A model generated the notes under the pieces. It did no database searches and had not been told where the DNA came from. It was given only the letters and a program-made list of their open reading frames with translations. From the NCBI GenBank assembly GCA_034679345.1, contig JAXDAY010000029.1, positions 62,001 to 126,000 of the forward strand: a stretch of DNA of 64,000 nt, in the 5' to 3' direction. The translations under genes were made by a program, and so were the position numbers. This document shows, piece by piece, positions 42,795-51,600 of this stretch (positions are counted from its first letter, which is position 1; every line of letters starts with the position of its first letter). The stretch is from JAXDAY01 sp034679345. Its GTDB lineage: Bacteria > Eisenbacteria > RBG-16-71-46 > CAIMUX01 > VGJL01.

Positions 42795-44018
42795 TCAGCC
42801 GATGAAGTGATCGTGCAGCAGGCGAACGGCGTCGGCCGCGCGCGAGGCCTCGACGACGAAGCTCACCGACAGGCTTCCCGTTCGCGCCGAGCCGGGGGTG
42901 ATCCCGTTCTTCTCCAGGATCTCATCGGCTTCGGCGATCGGATCGGGTCGCGAGAGGATGCCTTCTCCGATCAAGCTCACGACGGCGAGGTCGCGGCAGA
43001 TGCGCAGAATCGCCTTCGGCTCGCGGCATCGCTCGCGCAGGGACGTCTCGTCGAGATCGGCTTCGGGCCGGACGGCGCGCACGCGTGTCACCTCGGCCGA
43101 GCGATGGACGTCGATCCAGGTCCAGGGGGCGGGCGAGGCCTCCAGGATCCGGAGGAGCGTCGCGGCGGGGGCCTGGGCTTCCACCTCGACGGCGACGCAG
43201 CGCGGCTCGAGCGCGACCGAGACGACTCGTTCGGATTCCATCGGGCTGCCGGGGGGGTGGCCGGCCGGGTTCATGGGCTCCTCCTTGGGCGGCGGACCGA
43301 TCCAGGATTCGGGTCCGTCGGATAGGGAACAGCGGACGCGCAGCGGCAGGGCGTACTTGCGGGCGAGGATGACGGAGCGCCGGAAGAGGACCTGCGCGCC
43401 CAGGTGGGACATGACGATCGTCTCGTCGTGGCCGATCGTGGGGATGGTGCGGGCGGTGGCGACGATGCGGGGATCGGCGGTGAGGACGCCATGGACGTCG
43501 GTGAAGATCTCGCACCAGGGAGCGCCGAAGCGGATGGCGAGGGCGACGGCGGTGGTGTCGGATCCGCCGCGGCCCAGGGTGGTGATCTCCTTGCGTCCGC
43601 TGACGCCCTGGAAGCCGGCGACGATGACCACGCGGTCGCGAGAGAGCTCCTCCTCGATGCGGAAGGGGCGGATCTCGACGATGCGCGCGTCGCTGTGCCG
43701 GTCGTCGGTGATGATCCCGCTCTGGCTGCCGGTGAAGGAGATCGCCGGCACGGCGAGGGTGTCGAGGGCCATGGCGAGGAGGGCCATCGAGATCCGCTCG
43801 CCTGCGGTCAGGAGCATGTCCATCTCGCGGCGAGGAGGGCGCGGGCTCACCTGGCGGGCGAGAGCGACGAGCTCGTCGGTGGCCTGCCCCATGGCCGAGA
43901 CGACGACGATGACGCCGCGGCCGCGGCGCTTTTCCTCAAGGATGCGGCGGGCGACGCCGAGGAGTTGCTCGGGCGAGGCGACGGATGTCCCGCCGAACTT
44001 GAGCACGAGGGTGGTCAT
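42795..44018 (-). CDS. lysC: Aspartate kinase
   Basis: First step of Lys/Thr/Met synthesis, phosphorylation of aspartate. The 407-residue protein begins MTTLVLKFGGTSVAS. Other motifs are VVVVSAMGQATDEL, FQGVSGRKEITTLGRGGSDT and FTDVHGVLTADPRIV. The C-terminal half has two ACT regulatory domains, the first near VVSVALEPRCVAVEVEA and the second near RICRDLAVVSLIGEG. They are separated from the kinase domain by an unusual Pro-rich linker (PPKEEPMNPAGHPPGSP). The open frame runs upstream to 44288 through a minisatellite and a tRNA gene, which is not coding. Confidence 0.9.
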   Translation of the reverse strand: MTTLVLKFGGTSVASPEQLLGVARRILEEKRRGRGVIVVVSAMGQATDELVALARQVSPRPPRREMDMLLTAGERISMALLAMALDTLAVPAISFTGSQSGIITDDRHSDARIVEIRPFRIEEELSRDRVVIVAGFQGVSGRKEITTLGRGGSDTTAVALAIRFGAPWCEIFTDVHGVLTADPRIVATARTIPTIGHDETIVMSHLGAQVLFRRSVILARKYALPLRVRCSLSDGPESWIGPPPKEEPMNPAGHPPGSPMESERVVSVALEPRCVAVEVEAQAPAATLLRILEASPAPWTWIDVHRSAEVTRVRAVRPEADLDETSLRERCREPKAILRICRDLAVVSLIGEGILSRPDPIAEADEILEKNGITPGSARTGSLSVSFVVEASRAADAVRLLHDHFIG

Positions 44019-44077
44019 CGGGGTCGGAGGATAGACTCCGTCGCGGGGACGCGCCAGGGGTTCGGAACGGGGGTTGG

Positions 44078-44150
44078 AGGAGGATGGGGCGGATGGGGCG
44101 CATGGAGCGGGACGGGGAGGACGAGGCGGACGAGGCGGACGAGGCGGACG
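44078..44150. repeat. GC-rich minisatellite upstream of lysC and the tRNA genes
   Basis: Short tandem repeats: two copies of a GGATGGGGC-type unit (about 44082-44100) and three perfect copies of GGACGAGGC (44119-44145) plus a partial copy. They fill the gap between the lysC start and the tRNA promoter. In the minus frame they would read as Pro-Pro-Arg repeats, which explains a spurious upstream extension of lysC. Confidence 0.6.
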
Positions 44151-44160
44151 GAAGTTCGCC

Positions 44161-44190
44161 TTGACGGCCTGGCGCAAGGCTTCATAAAAT
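44161..44190 (+). promoter_or_regulatory. Promoter of the tRNA-Gly/tRNA-Cys unit
   Basis: TTGACG (44161-44166), an 18-bp spacer and TAAAAT (44185-44190): five of six consensus bases in each box, placed about 68 bp before tRNA-Gly. Confidence 0.6.
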
Positions 44191-44257
44191 GCATGCCTGT
44201 GACGGCCTCTCGGGGCCGCCCCGGGGCCGCCTCGGGGGTTGAAACCAAAGCATTTGA

Positions 44258-44334
<77 letters not shown>

Positions 44335-44384
44335 TTCTTCCTGCCGGCCGCTCATTGGGATGGACGGCCATTCGAGTCTGGGGT

Positions 44385-44459
44385 GGCGCCATAGCCAAGT
44401 GGTAAGGCGACGGTCTGCAAAACCGTTATTCCCCGGTTCAAATCCGGGTGGCGCCTCCA
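44385..44459 (+). tRNA. tRNA-Cys (GCA anticodon)
   Basis: The acceptor GGCGCCA pairs with TGGCGCC (44449-44455). The anticodon stem ACGGT/ACCGT encloses CTGCAAA with anticodon GCA, and the T-arm is CCCGGTTCAAATCCGGG. CCA is encoded at 44457-44459. Confidence 0.95.
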
Positions 44460-44509
44460 GCCCTCTACCATCGAAGTCGCGCCGGCGCAACCAGCTCGCA
44501 AAGCAGATC

Positions 44510-46225
44510 TCAGGTCAGGGAAGCCGGAGGGCGGCGCGCCGCCTGCGCCCGCTCGATGGCCGCACGATGCCTCCGGCGCACGCGCTCCGGCAAGGACCCG
44601 TAAAGGACTTCCCTCACTTCGTGCAGATCGAAGGCGAAGTGGGATCCGGCGGAACGGATGAGCCCGTGGTCGCGCTCGATCCGCGATAGCCGGCGCAGCA
44701 CGGACAGCGCGGAGATCCCGCTCGCCTCGGCGAGCTGGAGGGGATCGAACTCGAAGCCGAAGCAGCTCGCAATCTCCAGCAGCCGCCTGTCCTCCTCGCA
44801 GAGGCGCGAGGTTCGCGCTTCGATGAGCCGCAGCATCGACGATGGCGTCTCGATCCTCGAGATCTCCCGTGTCCTCGACCAGCTCCCATCCGGTTGCGCC
44901 GTGAGGAGGCCGCCTTCCCGGAGGGCCCGGAGGATCTCGAAGACGAAGAGGGGAACGCCATCGGATTTCAGGGCGATTGGATCGAGAAGCTGCCGGGCCA
45001 GATCCTCCGAACGGAAAGCCTCCTCCAGCAGAGCGGCGAGATCCGTGGTCCCCAGACGCCCCAGGATCATGATGCTCGTCTGCTCCATCCTCTCGATGCC
45101 TCCCCGCCACTCCTCGGGCTGATGCTGGACCGCTGTGCCGATCAGCAGGATCCGGCGCTCGGGGACGGCGAGGGCCAGGGCGGCGAACAGGGCGCGGCCC
45201 TGATCGGGCGCGGCATGCAGGTCCTCGATCAGGACGATGGTCGGCCGCTCGGCGGCCAGGGCACACGTGACCTGGACGATCGCGGTCTGCAGCGAGTCCT
45301 TCGTCAGAAGTCCCCCAGGAGGGTCGCCGCGCAGAAACGCCGCGAAGGCGGGGATCAAGGTCGTTGCGGCGCCGAGGTAGTTCTCGAGGCGTTCCTCGAG
45401 GCGAGTGAGGCCGATCCGCTCCCCATAGGCGATGCGCCAGGCATCCGCCTCCGGCGGACTCGCGGCTGTGGCAGGGATGCCGGCGTAGCCGCCGAAGAGG
45501 AACTCCGGATCCTCTCCGGCCGCGCGCAGCCGCTCCACAAAGGCATCGACCAGCCGTGTCTTGCCGATCCCCGTTTCCCCTTCGATGAGCAGGACCTGGC
45601 CATTCCCTCCCTGGACCCGCTCGTAGATCCTCTCGAGGGTCGCCATCTCTTCGTCCCGTCCATAGAGCCTCGTCTCCCGATCGACCGCGAGACGCCGCGC
45701 CGCACGCGCGGCCGCGAGCCCCAGCGCCTGCGCGCGCGCCCCCCACCATTCGCTTTCTTCTCCCTCCGCGAGCACCTTCGCCATCTCGGAGAGCGAGAGG
45801 GAAGGGCTCTCCTCGTTTCTGGCCACGAGCTTGCGAACGACCTCGTCCAGGAAGGGGGAGAGCTGGGGGTCGACCTCGCCGGCCCTGCGCAGGACCTCGT
45901 CGAGGGCGCCGCGGAGAAGCTCCCCCATCGCGCTGTCGGAGCGCGGATCGCGGGCTGCCGCGATCTCGTGGAGCATCACGCAGAGGGCCTGGAGACCCGC
46001 ATCAGGAGAACCCTGGGATTGCGCCGGAGCCGTCTCCCCGCGCGGTTGCGAGGGCGGGCGGGTCTCCTCTTCGGGGAGAGGCTGCGCCAGCAGGGATTCG
46101 ACCTCGGCTCGCAACTCGACATCGTCGCCGCACGCCTCCCGGACCGCAGCCGAGCGTTGCGCCTCCGGAAGCTCGGCGATCCGCAGGACAATCTCCTTCA
46201 AACGCTCGTAGCGATCCGGCCTCAC
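44510..46225 (-). CDS. Sigma-linked AAA ATPase carrying a truncated kinase remnant
   Basis: A 571-residue protein starting with GTG two bases after the ECF sigma stop. Residues 1-49 (DRYERLKEIVLRIAELP... ending VESLLAQ) are the short segment that usually precedes the kinase domain of Ser/Thr kinases encoded beside this ECF group. After a disordered stretch (50-75), residues about 78-165 align with the end of the kinase C-lobe of the protein encoded at 48607: ALCVMLHEI against ALGVMLYEL, and AGEVDPQLSPFLDEVVRKLVA against AGLINPQLSPFFEEVVAKLVA. The N-lobe, HRD loop and DFG are absent. An AAA/STAND-type ATPase follows, with Walker A GETGIGKT at 216-223 and Walker B IVLIEDLHAAPDQG, and a winged-helix-like end. 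The TPR part of the paralogue is missing. It is kinase-dead but probably an active ATPase, presumably a regulator of the sigma factor. Confidence 0.75.
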   Translation of the reverse strand: MRPDRYERLKEIVLRIAELPEAQRSAAVREACGDDVELRAEVESLLAQPLPEEETRPPSQPRGETAPAQSQGSPDAGLQALCVMLHEIAAARDPRSDSAMGELLRGALDEVLRRAGEVDPQLSPFLDEVVRKLVARNEESPSLSLSEMAKVLAEGEESEWWGARAQALGLAAARAARRLAVDRETRLYGRDEEMATLERIYERVQGGNGQVLLIEGETGIGKTRLVDAFVERLRAAGEDPEFLFGGYAGIPATAASPPEADAWRIAYGERIGLTRLEERLENYLGAATTLIPAFAAFLRGDPPGGLLTKDSLQTAIVQVTCALAAERPTIVLIEDLHAAPDQGRALFAALALAVPERRILLIGTAVQHQPEEWRGGIERMEQTSIMILGRLGTTDLAALLEEAFRSEDLARQLLDPIALKSDGVPLFVFEILRALREGGLLTAQPDGSWSRTREISRIETPSSMLRLIEARTSRLCEEDRRLLEIASCFGFEFDPLQLAEASGISALSVLRRLSRIERDHGLIRSAGSHFAFDLHEVREVLYGSLPERVRRRHRAAIERAQAARRPPASLT

Positions 46226-46227
46226 GC

Positions 46228-46809
46228 TTACGGCGAGCCTCGCATCTCGCGGCCCAGCCACATCGCCGCCATCCGCCAGTCCCCTCGCACCGTGCGCTCG
46301 GAGACCCCGAGGATCTCGGCGATCTCTTTCTCCCGGAGGCCGCCGAAGACCCGCATCTCGACTACCCGGGCCGCGCGCGGGTCGATCTCGGCGAAGCGGC
46401 AGAGCGTGAGGTCGAGGTCGAGGATGTCCAGGTCCGAGCGCCCGGCAAGCTGGACGTTCCCGTCGAGGGTGATCTTCTTCCAGCCACCTCCGCGCTTTTC
46501 GGCCGATCGGCGGCGCGCGTGCTCGACCAGGACGCGGCGCATCGCGGAGGCGACGATCGCGAAGAACTGCGCGCGGCTCTGCCATGCGACGGGCGCATTG
46601 CCGACAAGGCGCAGGTAGGCTTCGTTGACGAGCGCGGTGGTCTGCAGCGTATGTCCGGGGCGCTCGTTGCGCATCATCGCCGTCGCGAGACGGTGCAACT
46701 CCCCGTAGGCGGCCTGGAACAGCCGGGCCGTCGCGGTCGCCTGGTCCCCCTCCTTCTCCGCCAGGACCCTCAGGATCCGGGTGATGTCGCCTTCGGCACG
46801 CTCGCCCAT
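46228..46809 (-). CDS. ECF-family sigma factor (Sig-70_X6 / ECF43-like)
   Basis: A 193-residue sigma factor. Region 2 contains LFQAAYGELHRLATAMMRNE, RPGHTLQTTALVNEAYLRLV and SRAQFFAIVASAMRRVLVEHARRRSAEKRGG, the hallmark of the group recalled as TIGR02999 (ECF43-like). Region 4 has EMRVFGGLREKEIAEILGVS and ERTVRGDWRMAAMWL. Such sigma factors usually lack an anti-sigma factor and are encoded with Ser/Thr kinases. The partner here (44510-46225) follows after two bases and lacks a kinase core. ATG at 46809 follows GAGGAGGGCCG. The frame is open far upstream on this strand, but only this part has sigma similarity. Confidence 0.87.
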   Translation of the reverse strand: MGERAEGDITRILRVLAEKEGDQATATARLFQAAYGELHRLATAMMRNERPGHTLQTTALVNEAYLRLVGNAPVAWQSRAQFFAIVASAMRRVLVEHARRRSAEKRGGGWKKITLDGNVQLAGRSDLDILDLDLTLCRFAEIDPRAARVVEMRVFGGLREKEIAEILGVSERTVRGDWRMAAMWLGREMRGSP

Positions 46810-47139
46810 CGGCCCTCCTCGGAAGCGCGCATCGCGGTCGCTGGGTGGCGCACACACTGTACCGGGTTCGGAGAGGCCGCGCAACCGGCAGGTCTGTGAT
46901 CCGGATGCGCTCGAGGGGCAGCGGCGGCAACGATTTGCGGGCGAGGGCCGGCATCTGCGGGAGCCCGCGTGAAGCCAGTCGGGTCGATGGTTGCCGGTTT
47001 CGGTCCCGAAGCGCGCACGTAAGGATGGCCGCCGCGCTTGCTCCCGTGCAAACGGGTCGGTTGCGGAAAGGCAGGCTCCCGCCAGGCAGGCGTGAGTCGA
47101 TTCGGAGAGTCGAGAACTATCAGAAAGAGGGGTGTCTCC
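46810..47139. other. Divergent intergenic region between the ECF sigma gene and a secreted lipoprotein gene
   Basis: A 330-bp gap, the natural site for promoters of both divergent genes. I see no good sigma-70 boxes, which would fit recognition by an alternative sigma factor. A small hairpin CCCGT/ACGGG (loop GCAA) lies near 47044-47057. No supportable gene. Confidence 0.35.
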
Positions 47140-47694
47140 ATGCGCTACCTGATCTTCTTGAGCATCGTGATCCTGCTCGGCCTCGCGGGGTGCACCGACC
47201 TTCAGGATCCCGTCTCGACCACCGCTGCTGACGAGAACGCCGAAGCGGACGCCCAGCGTCTCGTCCGCAGCGGCCCCTTCCGCGGCACGATCGACGGGAC
47301 CGCGATCACCATCGGCGACTGCGGTCAATACACGCTTCTGATCGCAGTCGATGGGAGCGGGCCTCTGTCCTACCTCGGGCTCACCGATTTCAGTGCGGAG
47401 ATCTGTTCGGCCTGGATGGACAACATTCCTCCCTTCGAAGGGGAGATGACAGGAACCGCGACCGGGGTCGCGGCGAACGGCGACACGATCACCATGACGA
47501 TGGAAGGGACGTACTACGCCCAGGATCCTCCTCCAACGATCCTCCAGTTCGATGGCACCTACACGATCACCGGCGGCACAGGCAGATTCGCCGGCGCCTC
47601 GGGGACAGGCTCGATCTACGGGGAGGAGGACTTGCAGGACCTGCAGGGCGTCCACGAGTGCTGGTTCCGTTTCGATGGGAGCCTGCAGTACTAA
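47140..47694 (+). CDS. Small secreted lipoprotein, paralogue of the next gene
   Basis: A 184-residue protein with a lipoprotein signal (MRYLIFLSIVILLGLAGC, Cys18). The body is a predicted beta-rich domain with two conserved Cys (GDCGQY and EICSAW) and FDGTYTITGGTGRFAGASGTGS near the end. It aligns with the protein encoded at 47744 through GPFRG/APFKG, YLGLTDFS/HLGRTEIS, AANGD/AASGD and the GGxGRFxGAxG motif. The function is not known to me; the size and pattern suggest a small beta-barrel or jelly-roll exposed at the cell surface or in the periplasm. The ribosome site is AGAGGGG. It may be a target of the divergent sigma factor. Confidence 0.7.
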   Translation: MRYLIFLSIVILLGLAGCTDLQDPVSTTAADENAEADAQRLVRSGPFRGTIDGTAITIGDCGQYTLLIAVDGSGPLSYLGLTDFSAEICSAWMDNIPPFEGEMTGTATGVAANGDTITMTMEGTYYAQDPPPTILQFDGTYTITGGTGRFAGASGTGSIYGEEDLQDLQGVHECWFRFDGSLQY

Positions 47695-47706
47695 ACCGAT
47701 TTTGCC

Positions 47707-47730
47707 GCTCGAGGCCCTTCGGCCTCGAGC
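47707..47730 (+). other. Perfect 10-bp hairpin between the two secreted-protein genes
   Basis: GCTCGAGGCC and GGCCTCGAGC (47707-47716 and 47721-47730) form a perfect stem with a CTTC loop. There is no T-run after it, so it looks more like an mRNA processing or stabilising element within a two-gene transcript than a terminator. Confidence 0.45.
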
Positions 47731-47743
47731 CGGGGGAAAACCG

Positions 47744-48241
47744 ATGTCGAGAGGAGTTGTCTTCGCAGGATTGTTGCTTGCCTTCGCCGCGGCGCTCGTC
47801 GCCGTTCCGGCGCAGGGCGGCGAGCTGGCCCCCTTCAAGGGAGATGCCGCAGGAACGATCGATCACGCGACCAGCGGATGCGATGCAGGCCTGCTCTATG
47901 CGACGCTCGCGCTGGAGGGGATCGTCTCTCACCTGGGCAGGACCGAGATCAGCGGCCATCATTGCCTGAACACGACGACGGGAGCTTTGACAGAGGGGCT
48001 CTTCAACATGGTGGCGGCGAGCGGTGACGTCTTGTACGCGACCTATGTCGGACAGGTGATCGATCCGAATCCGCTCCGTACGGTAATCGAGTTCACCGGG
48101 ACCTTCACGGGAGGGAGCGGCCGCTTCGACGGCGCGACCGGCGGCTTCACGGGTCTCGCGATCCGGTCAGATGGAGACATCTGGCACGCCAATCTCTCAG
48201 TCGAAGCGACGGGGGAGCTGGCCCTGGTGGGCGACGACTGA
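47744..48241 (+). CDS. Small secreted protein, paralogue of the preceding lipoprotein
   Basis: A 165-residue protein with a classical signal peptide whose best cleavage is after VPA (residue 23), leaving Gln24 as the first mature residue. The rest aligns with the upstream lipoprotein: two conserved Cys (TSGCDA and HHCLN), SHLGRTEIS, and FTGTFTGGSGRFDGATGGFTG. The pair therefore arose by tandem duplication, one copy lipid-anchored and the other soluble. Function unknown. It lies between the sigma gene and the kinase-ATPase gene, which suggests it belongs to the same regulatory unit. Confidence 0.7.
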   Translation: MSRGVVFAGLLLAFAAALVAVPAQGGELAPFKGDAAGTIDHATSGCDAGLLYATLALEGIVSHLGRTEISGHHCLNTTTGALTEGLFNMVAASGDVLYATYVGQVIDPNPLRTVIEFTGTFTGGSGRFDGATGGFTGLAIRSDGDIWHANLSVEATGELALVGDD

Positions 48242-48606
48242 TTCGTTTCGATCCAGATGGCTGACCGCCCTGTCGGGCCCCGGCGGCGCGCCGCCGCCGG
48301 GGCCGCCTGCGAGCCGTCCGTAGGGGCATCGAAGGCGTGGGCGGCGACGGTCGTGCCGCCGTCGGAACGGAAGTCGAGCCGGGTCGTGAAGGAGACTGCT
48401 CCCGCTCCAGATGCGCAGGGCGCGGTCTGAACCGGCAGACAACAGGATGCTTCAATGTCTGGTCCTGCGCGGCGGGCCAGCCTATACTCCTTGGCGGTCA
48501 CCCGAGGTGGCCCGAAGCGCCGAACGAGACGGTGAGACTCCCCGGCATTCGGGTGAGACGATCGCGAGTTCAGCCCGGCCGGATCGGCGGCAGGAAGGAG
48601 CGCGAA
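48242..48606 (+). other. Intergenic region with a strong hairpin, before the kinase-ATPase gene
   Basis: A 365-bp gap. Near its start a perfect 13-bp inverted repeat with a CGC loop spans 48276-48304 (GGCCCCGGCGGCG and its complement). With no T-run it is at best a weak terminator for the secreted-protein genes. TATACT at 48483-48488 is a plausible -10 for the kinase gene but has no good -35. The AAGGAG ribosome site is near 48594. No supportable gene. Confidence 0.4.
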
Positions 48607-51600
48607 ATGGAGCGGCTCCGGATCGGCCCGTACCTGGTGAGCGCCGAGCTCGGTTCCGGCGGGATGGGGAAGGTCTACCGCGCGGAGGTCGTGGGCAAGG
48701 CGCCGGGACTGGCGCCGGGAAGCGCGGTCGCGATCAAGGTGATCCATCCGCACCTGATGGAGAGGGCCGGCTTCTTCAAGCGATTCCTGCGCGAGGCGGA
48801 GATCGGCAAGTCGGTCCGCCACCCCAACGTCGTGCGCTGCATCGACTGCGACGCGGAGGTGCAGGAGGGCCGCCAGCTCAACTATCTCGTCATGGAGTAT
48901 GTCGAGGGGCAGACGCTGCGGGCGCTTCTGGCGGAGCTCGAACGCGTGCCGGAGGAGCTGTGCCGGCATCTGGGGCGGGAAGTAGCCAAGGGTCTGGCGG
49001 CGATCCATGCCGCGGGCGTGGTGCACCGCGACCTGAAGCCTGAAAACGTGCTGATCACGCGCAATCATGCAGTCAAGGTGATGGACCTCGGCGTGGCACG
49101 AGTGGCGGAGGAGACCATCCGGCTGAGCGACGCAGGCGACTTCATCGGGACGATGGAGTACGCCGCGCCGGAGCAGTTCCGCTCGGGGTCCAGCGATGTC
49201 GATGGCCGGGCGGACCTCTACGCGCTGGGGGTCATGCTCTACGAGCTGTCGACGGCCCGGCATCCGTATCGCGAGAGCGACCCTCGCAAGCTGCTCAGGC
49301 GCGTCCTGGAGGAGACGCCGCGCAAGGCCGGCCTGATCAACCCTCAGCTCTCTCCGTTCTTCGAGGAGGTCGTGGCGAAGCTCGTCGCCAAGGACCGAGA
49401 GGACCGGTTCTCCTCGGCGTCCGATCTCGTGGGGATTCTGGTCGAGGGGGAGAGGAGCGATTGGTGGAAGGCCCGGGAGCAGATCATCCGGGTCGAGACG
49501 AACCGACCGCTGCGGCGCATTCGCATCCCTCGCGAGACGGCGGTCTATGGGCGGGATGAGGAGCTGGCGGCGCTGCAGGCGGTCTACGAGCGGGCCCGCG
49601 CCGGCGAGGGGCAGGTGCTGCTGATCGAGGGGGAGGCGGGGATCGGCAAGACCCGGCTGGTGGACGAGTTCGTGGGCCGGCTGCAATCGGCGGGCGAGGA
49701 GACCAACTTCCTCTTCGGCAGCTACCCGCCGGGCGGCGCGGCGACGGCTTCGGGCGCGTGGTCGACGGCGTACCGGGAGCACTTCGGGGCGGAAGCGCTC
49801 GAGGAGCGCCTGAGACCCTACCTCACGATCACCCCGATCCTCATCCCGGCCTTCGCCGCGCTCTTGCGAGGCGAGCCCCCCCCCGAGGGGAAGGCGCCGT
49901 TGTCGAAGGATTCGTTGCAGACCGCCTTCGTGCACGCGACGCGGGCGCTCGCGGCCGAGCGTCCCACGATTCTGCTGATCGAGGATCTCCACTTTGCGCC
50001 GGAGGAGGGGCGCGCGCTCTTCGCCTCGCTCGCCCTTGCCGTTCCCGGGCACCGGATCCTGCTGATCGGCACGGCGCGTCCCGGCCTGCCGGAAATATGG
50101 CGGGCGAATGTCGAGCGACTGGAGCACGCGCGGGCGATGGCTGTTCCGCGCCTCGGCCCCAAGGACCTGACGAGGCTGCTGGTCGACGCCTTCCGCTCGG
50201 AGCACCTGGCGGAGAAGCTCTCCTACAAGATCGCCGCCAAGTCGGACGGCAATCCGTTCTTCGTCTTCGAGATCATCCGCGGCCTGCGCGAGGGGCAGTT
50301 CATCACGCAGAGGCCCGACGGAAGCTGGATCACATCGAAGCAGATCGAGCACATCCAGGTGCCCTCCTCGGTCACGGACCTGGTCAAGACGCGGGTCGCT
50401 GGTCTCTCCGAGGAGGATCGCGAGTTGCTCGACGTGGCGAGCTGTGTGGGGTTTGAGTTCGACCCGCTGCTCATCGCCGACGTTGCGGGCGTCGGCCACC
50501 TTCCGATCCTCAAACGCCTCGCGCAGATTGAGCGGCAGCACCGGCTTGTGCGCGCGTCCGGCTCGAACTACGTCTTCGATCACCACCAGGTCCAGGAGGC
50601 GCTCTACGGCAGTCTCTCCGAGCCGTTGCGGCAGGCGTATCACGCCGCGATCGGCCAGGCGCTCGAGGCTCGGGGCTCGGACGACGTCGTCGCGATCTGC
50701 GAGCATCACCTGAAGGGCGGGGTGGGCAAGAAGGCGCTCCCCCACCTGGATGCGGCGCTCAAGCGTCTGGAACAAGGCTATGTGATCGAACGGGCGATCG
50801 AACTCATGGAACTCGCCCTTTCCGTTCCGGGTCTGCTGGCCGGGGCCGAGCGAGGCAACATTCTCATCCGCGAGTGTGAGCACTCCTCCAATTGCGGCCG
50901 TCCGGCGGAGGCGCGATCAGCGGCTGAAGCGGCGCTCGAGATCGCGGAAGAGGTATCGGATCGCTCGCTCGAAACGCGTGCCCTCCGGTGTCTCGGGAGT
51001 CTGCAGCGAGAGGCGGGCCGGTTCGATGAAGCGGCAGGTTCCTACGCCCAGGCGTTGCGGGTTGCCCAGGAGTCCGAGAATCTCAGCGAGGTCGGCGAAG
51101 CGCTGTTCGGCGCCGGGCAGGTCGCGTGCATGCAGGAGAAATACCAGGAGTCGCGCCAGCTTCTCGATCGAGCTCTCGCGATTGCGATGGAGAACGGCGA
51201 TCGGTCCTTGGCGGCTGAATCCTACTTGGGAATCGCGTCGACATTGAGGGCGGCGGGTGAATACGAGGAAGCCATCTCGCACGGTCGACAAGCCGTGGAT
51301 CTCTTCCGGGCCATCGGAGATCGATCCGGTGAGGCCCTGGCGATGGACGGGATTGGCGCGACGTTCCTGGAGCAGGGGAGAGGCATCGATGCCTGCGAGT
51401 GGCGGGAGCGTTCGCTCGCTCTCTGCGTCGAGAGCGGCAATCGGCGCTTGGAGGCGCTGACCGCCGGAAACCTGGCCGGCGTGTATGTCCTCCTGGGGCG
51501 CAGACGCGAAGCGCTGCGACTTCATGAACGGTCCCTTGCCCTGGCCCGCGAGATGGGTTCTGTCTTGCTCGAGTGCAATGAGGAGATCAACCTGGGATTC

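Noticed and set aside
46225..46230. Frameshift or sequencing error hiding a full kinase domain in the sigma-linked ATPase
   Set aside because: The gene is in frame throughout and the sigma gene ends two bases before its start, leaving no DNA that could encode the missing lobe; an assembly deletion inside the gene remains possible but shows no trace.
47035..47095. Possible c-di-GMP-type riboswitch before the secreted lipoprotein gene (GCAAAC near a small stem)
   Set aside because: The remaining conserved blocks and the pairing of the GEMM motif are absent.
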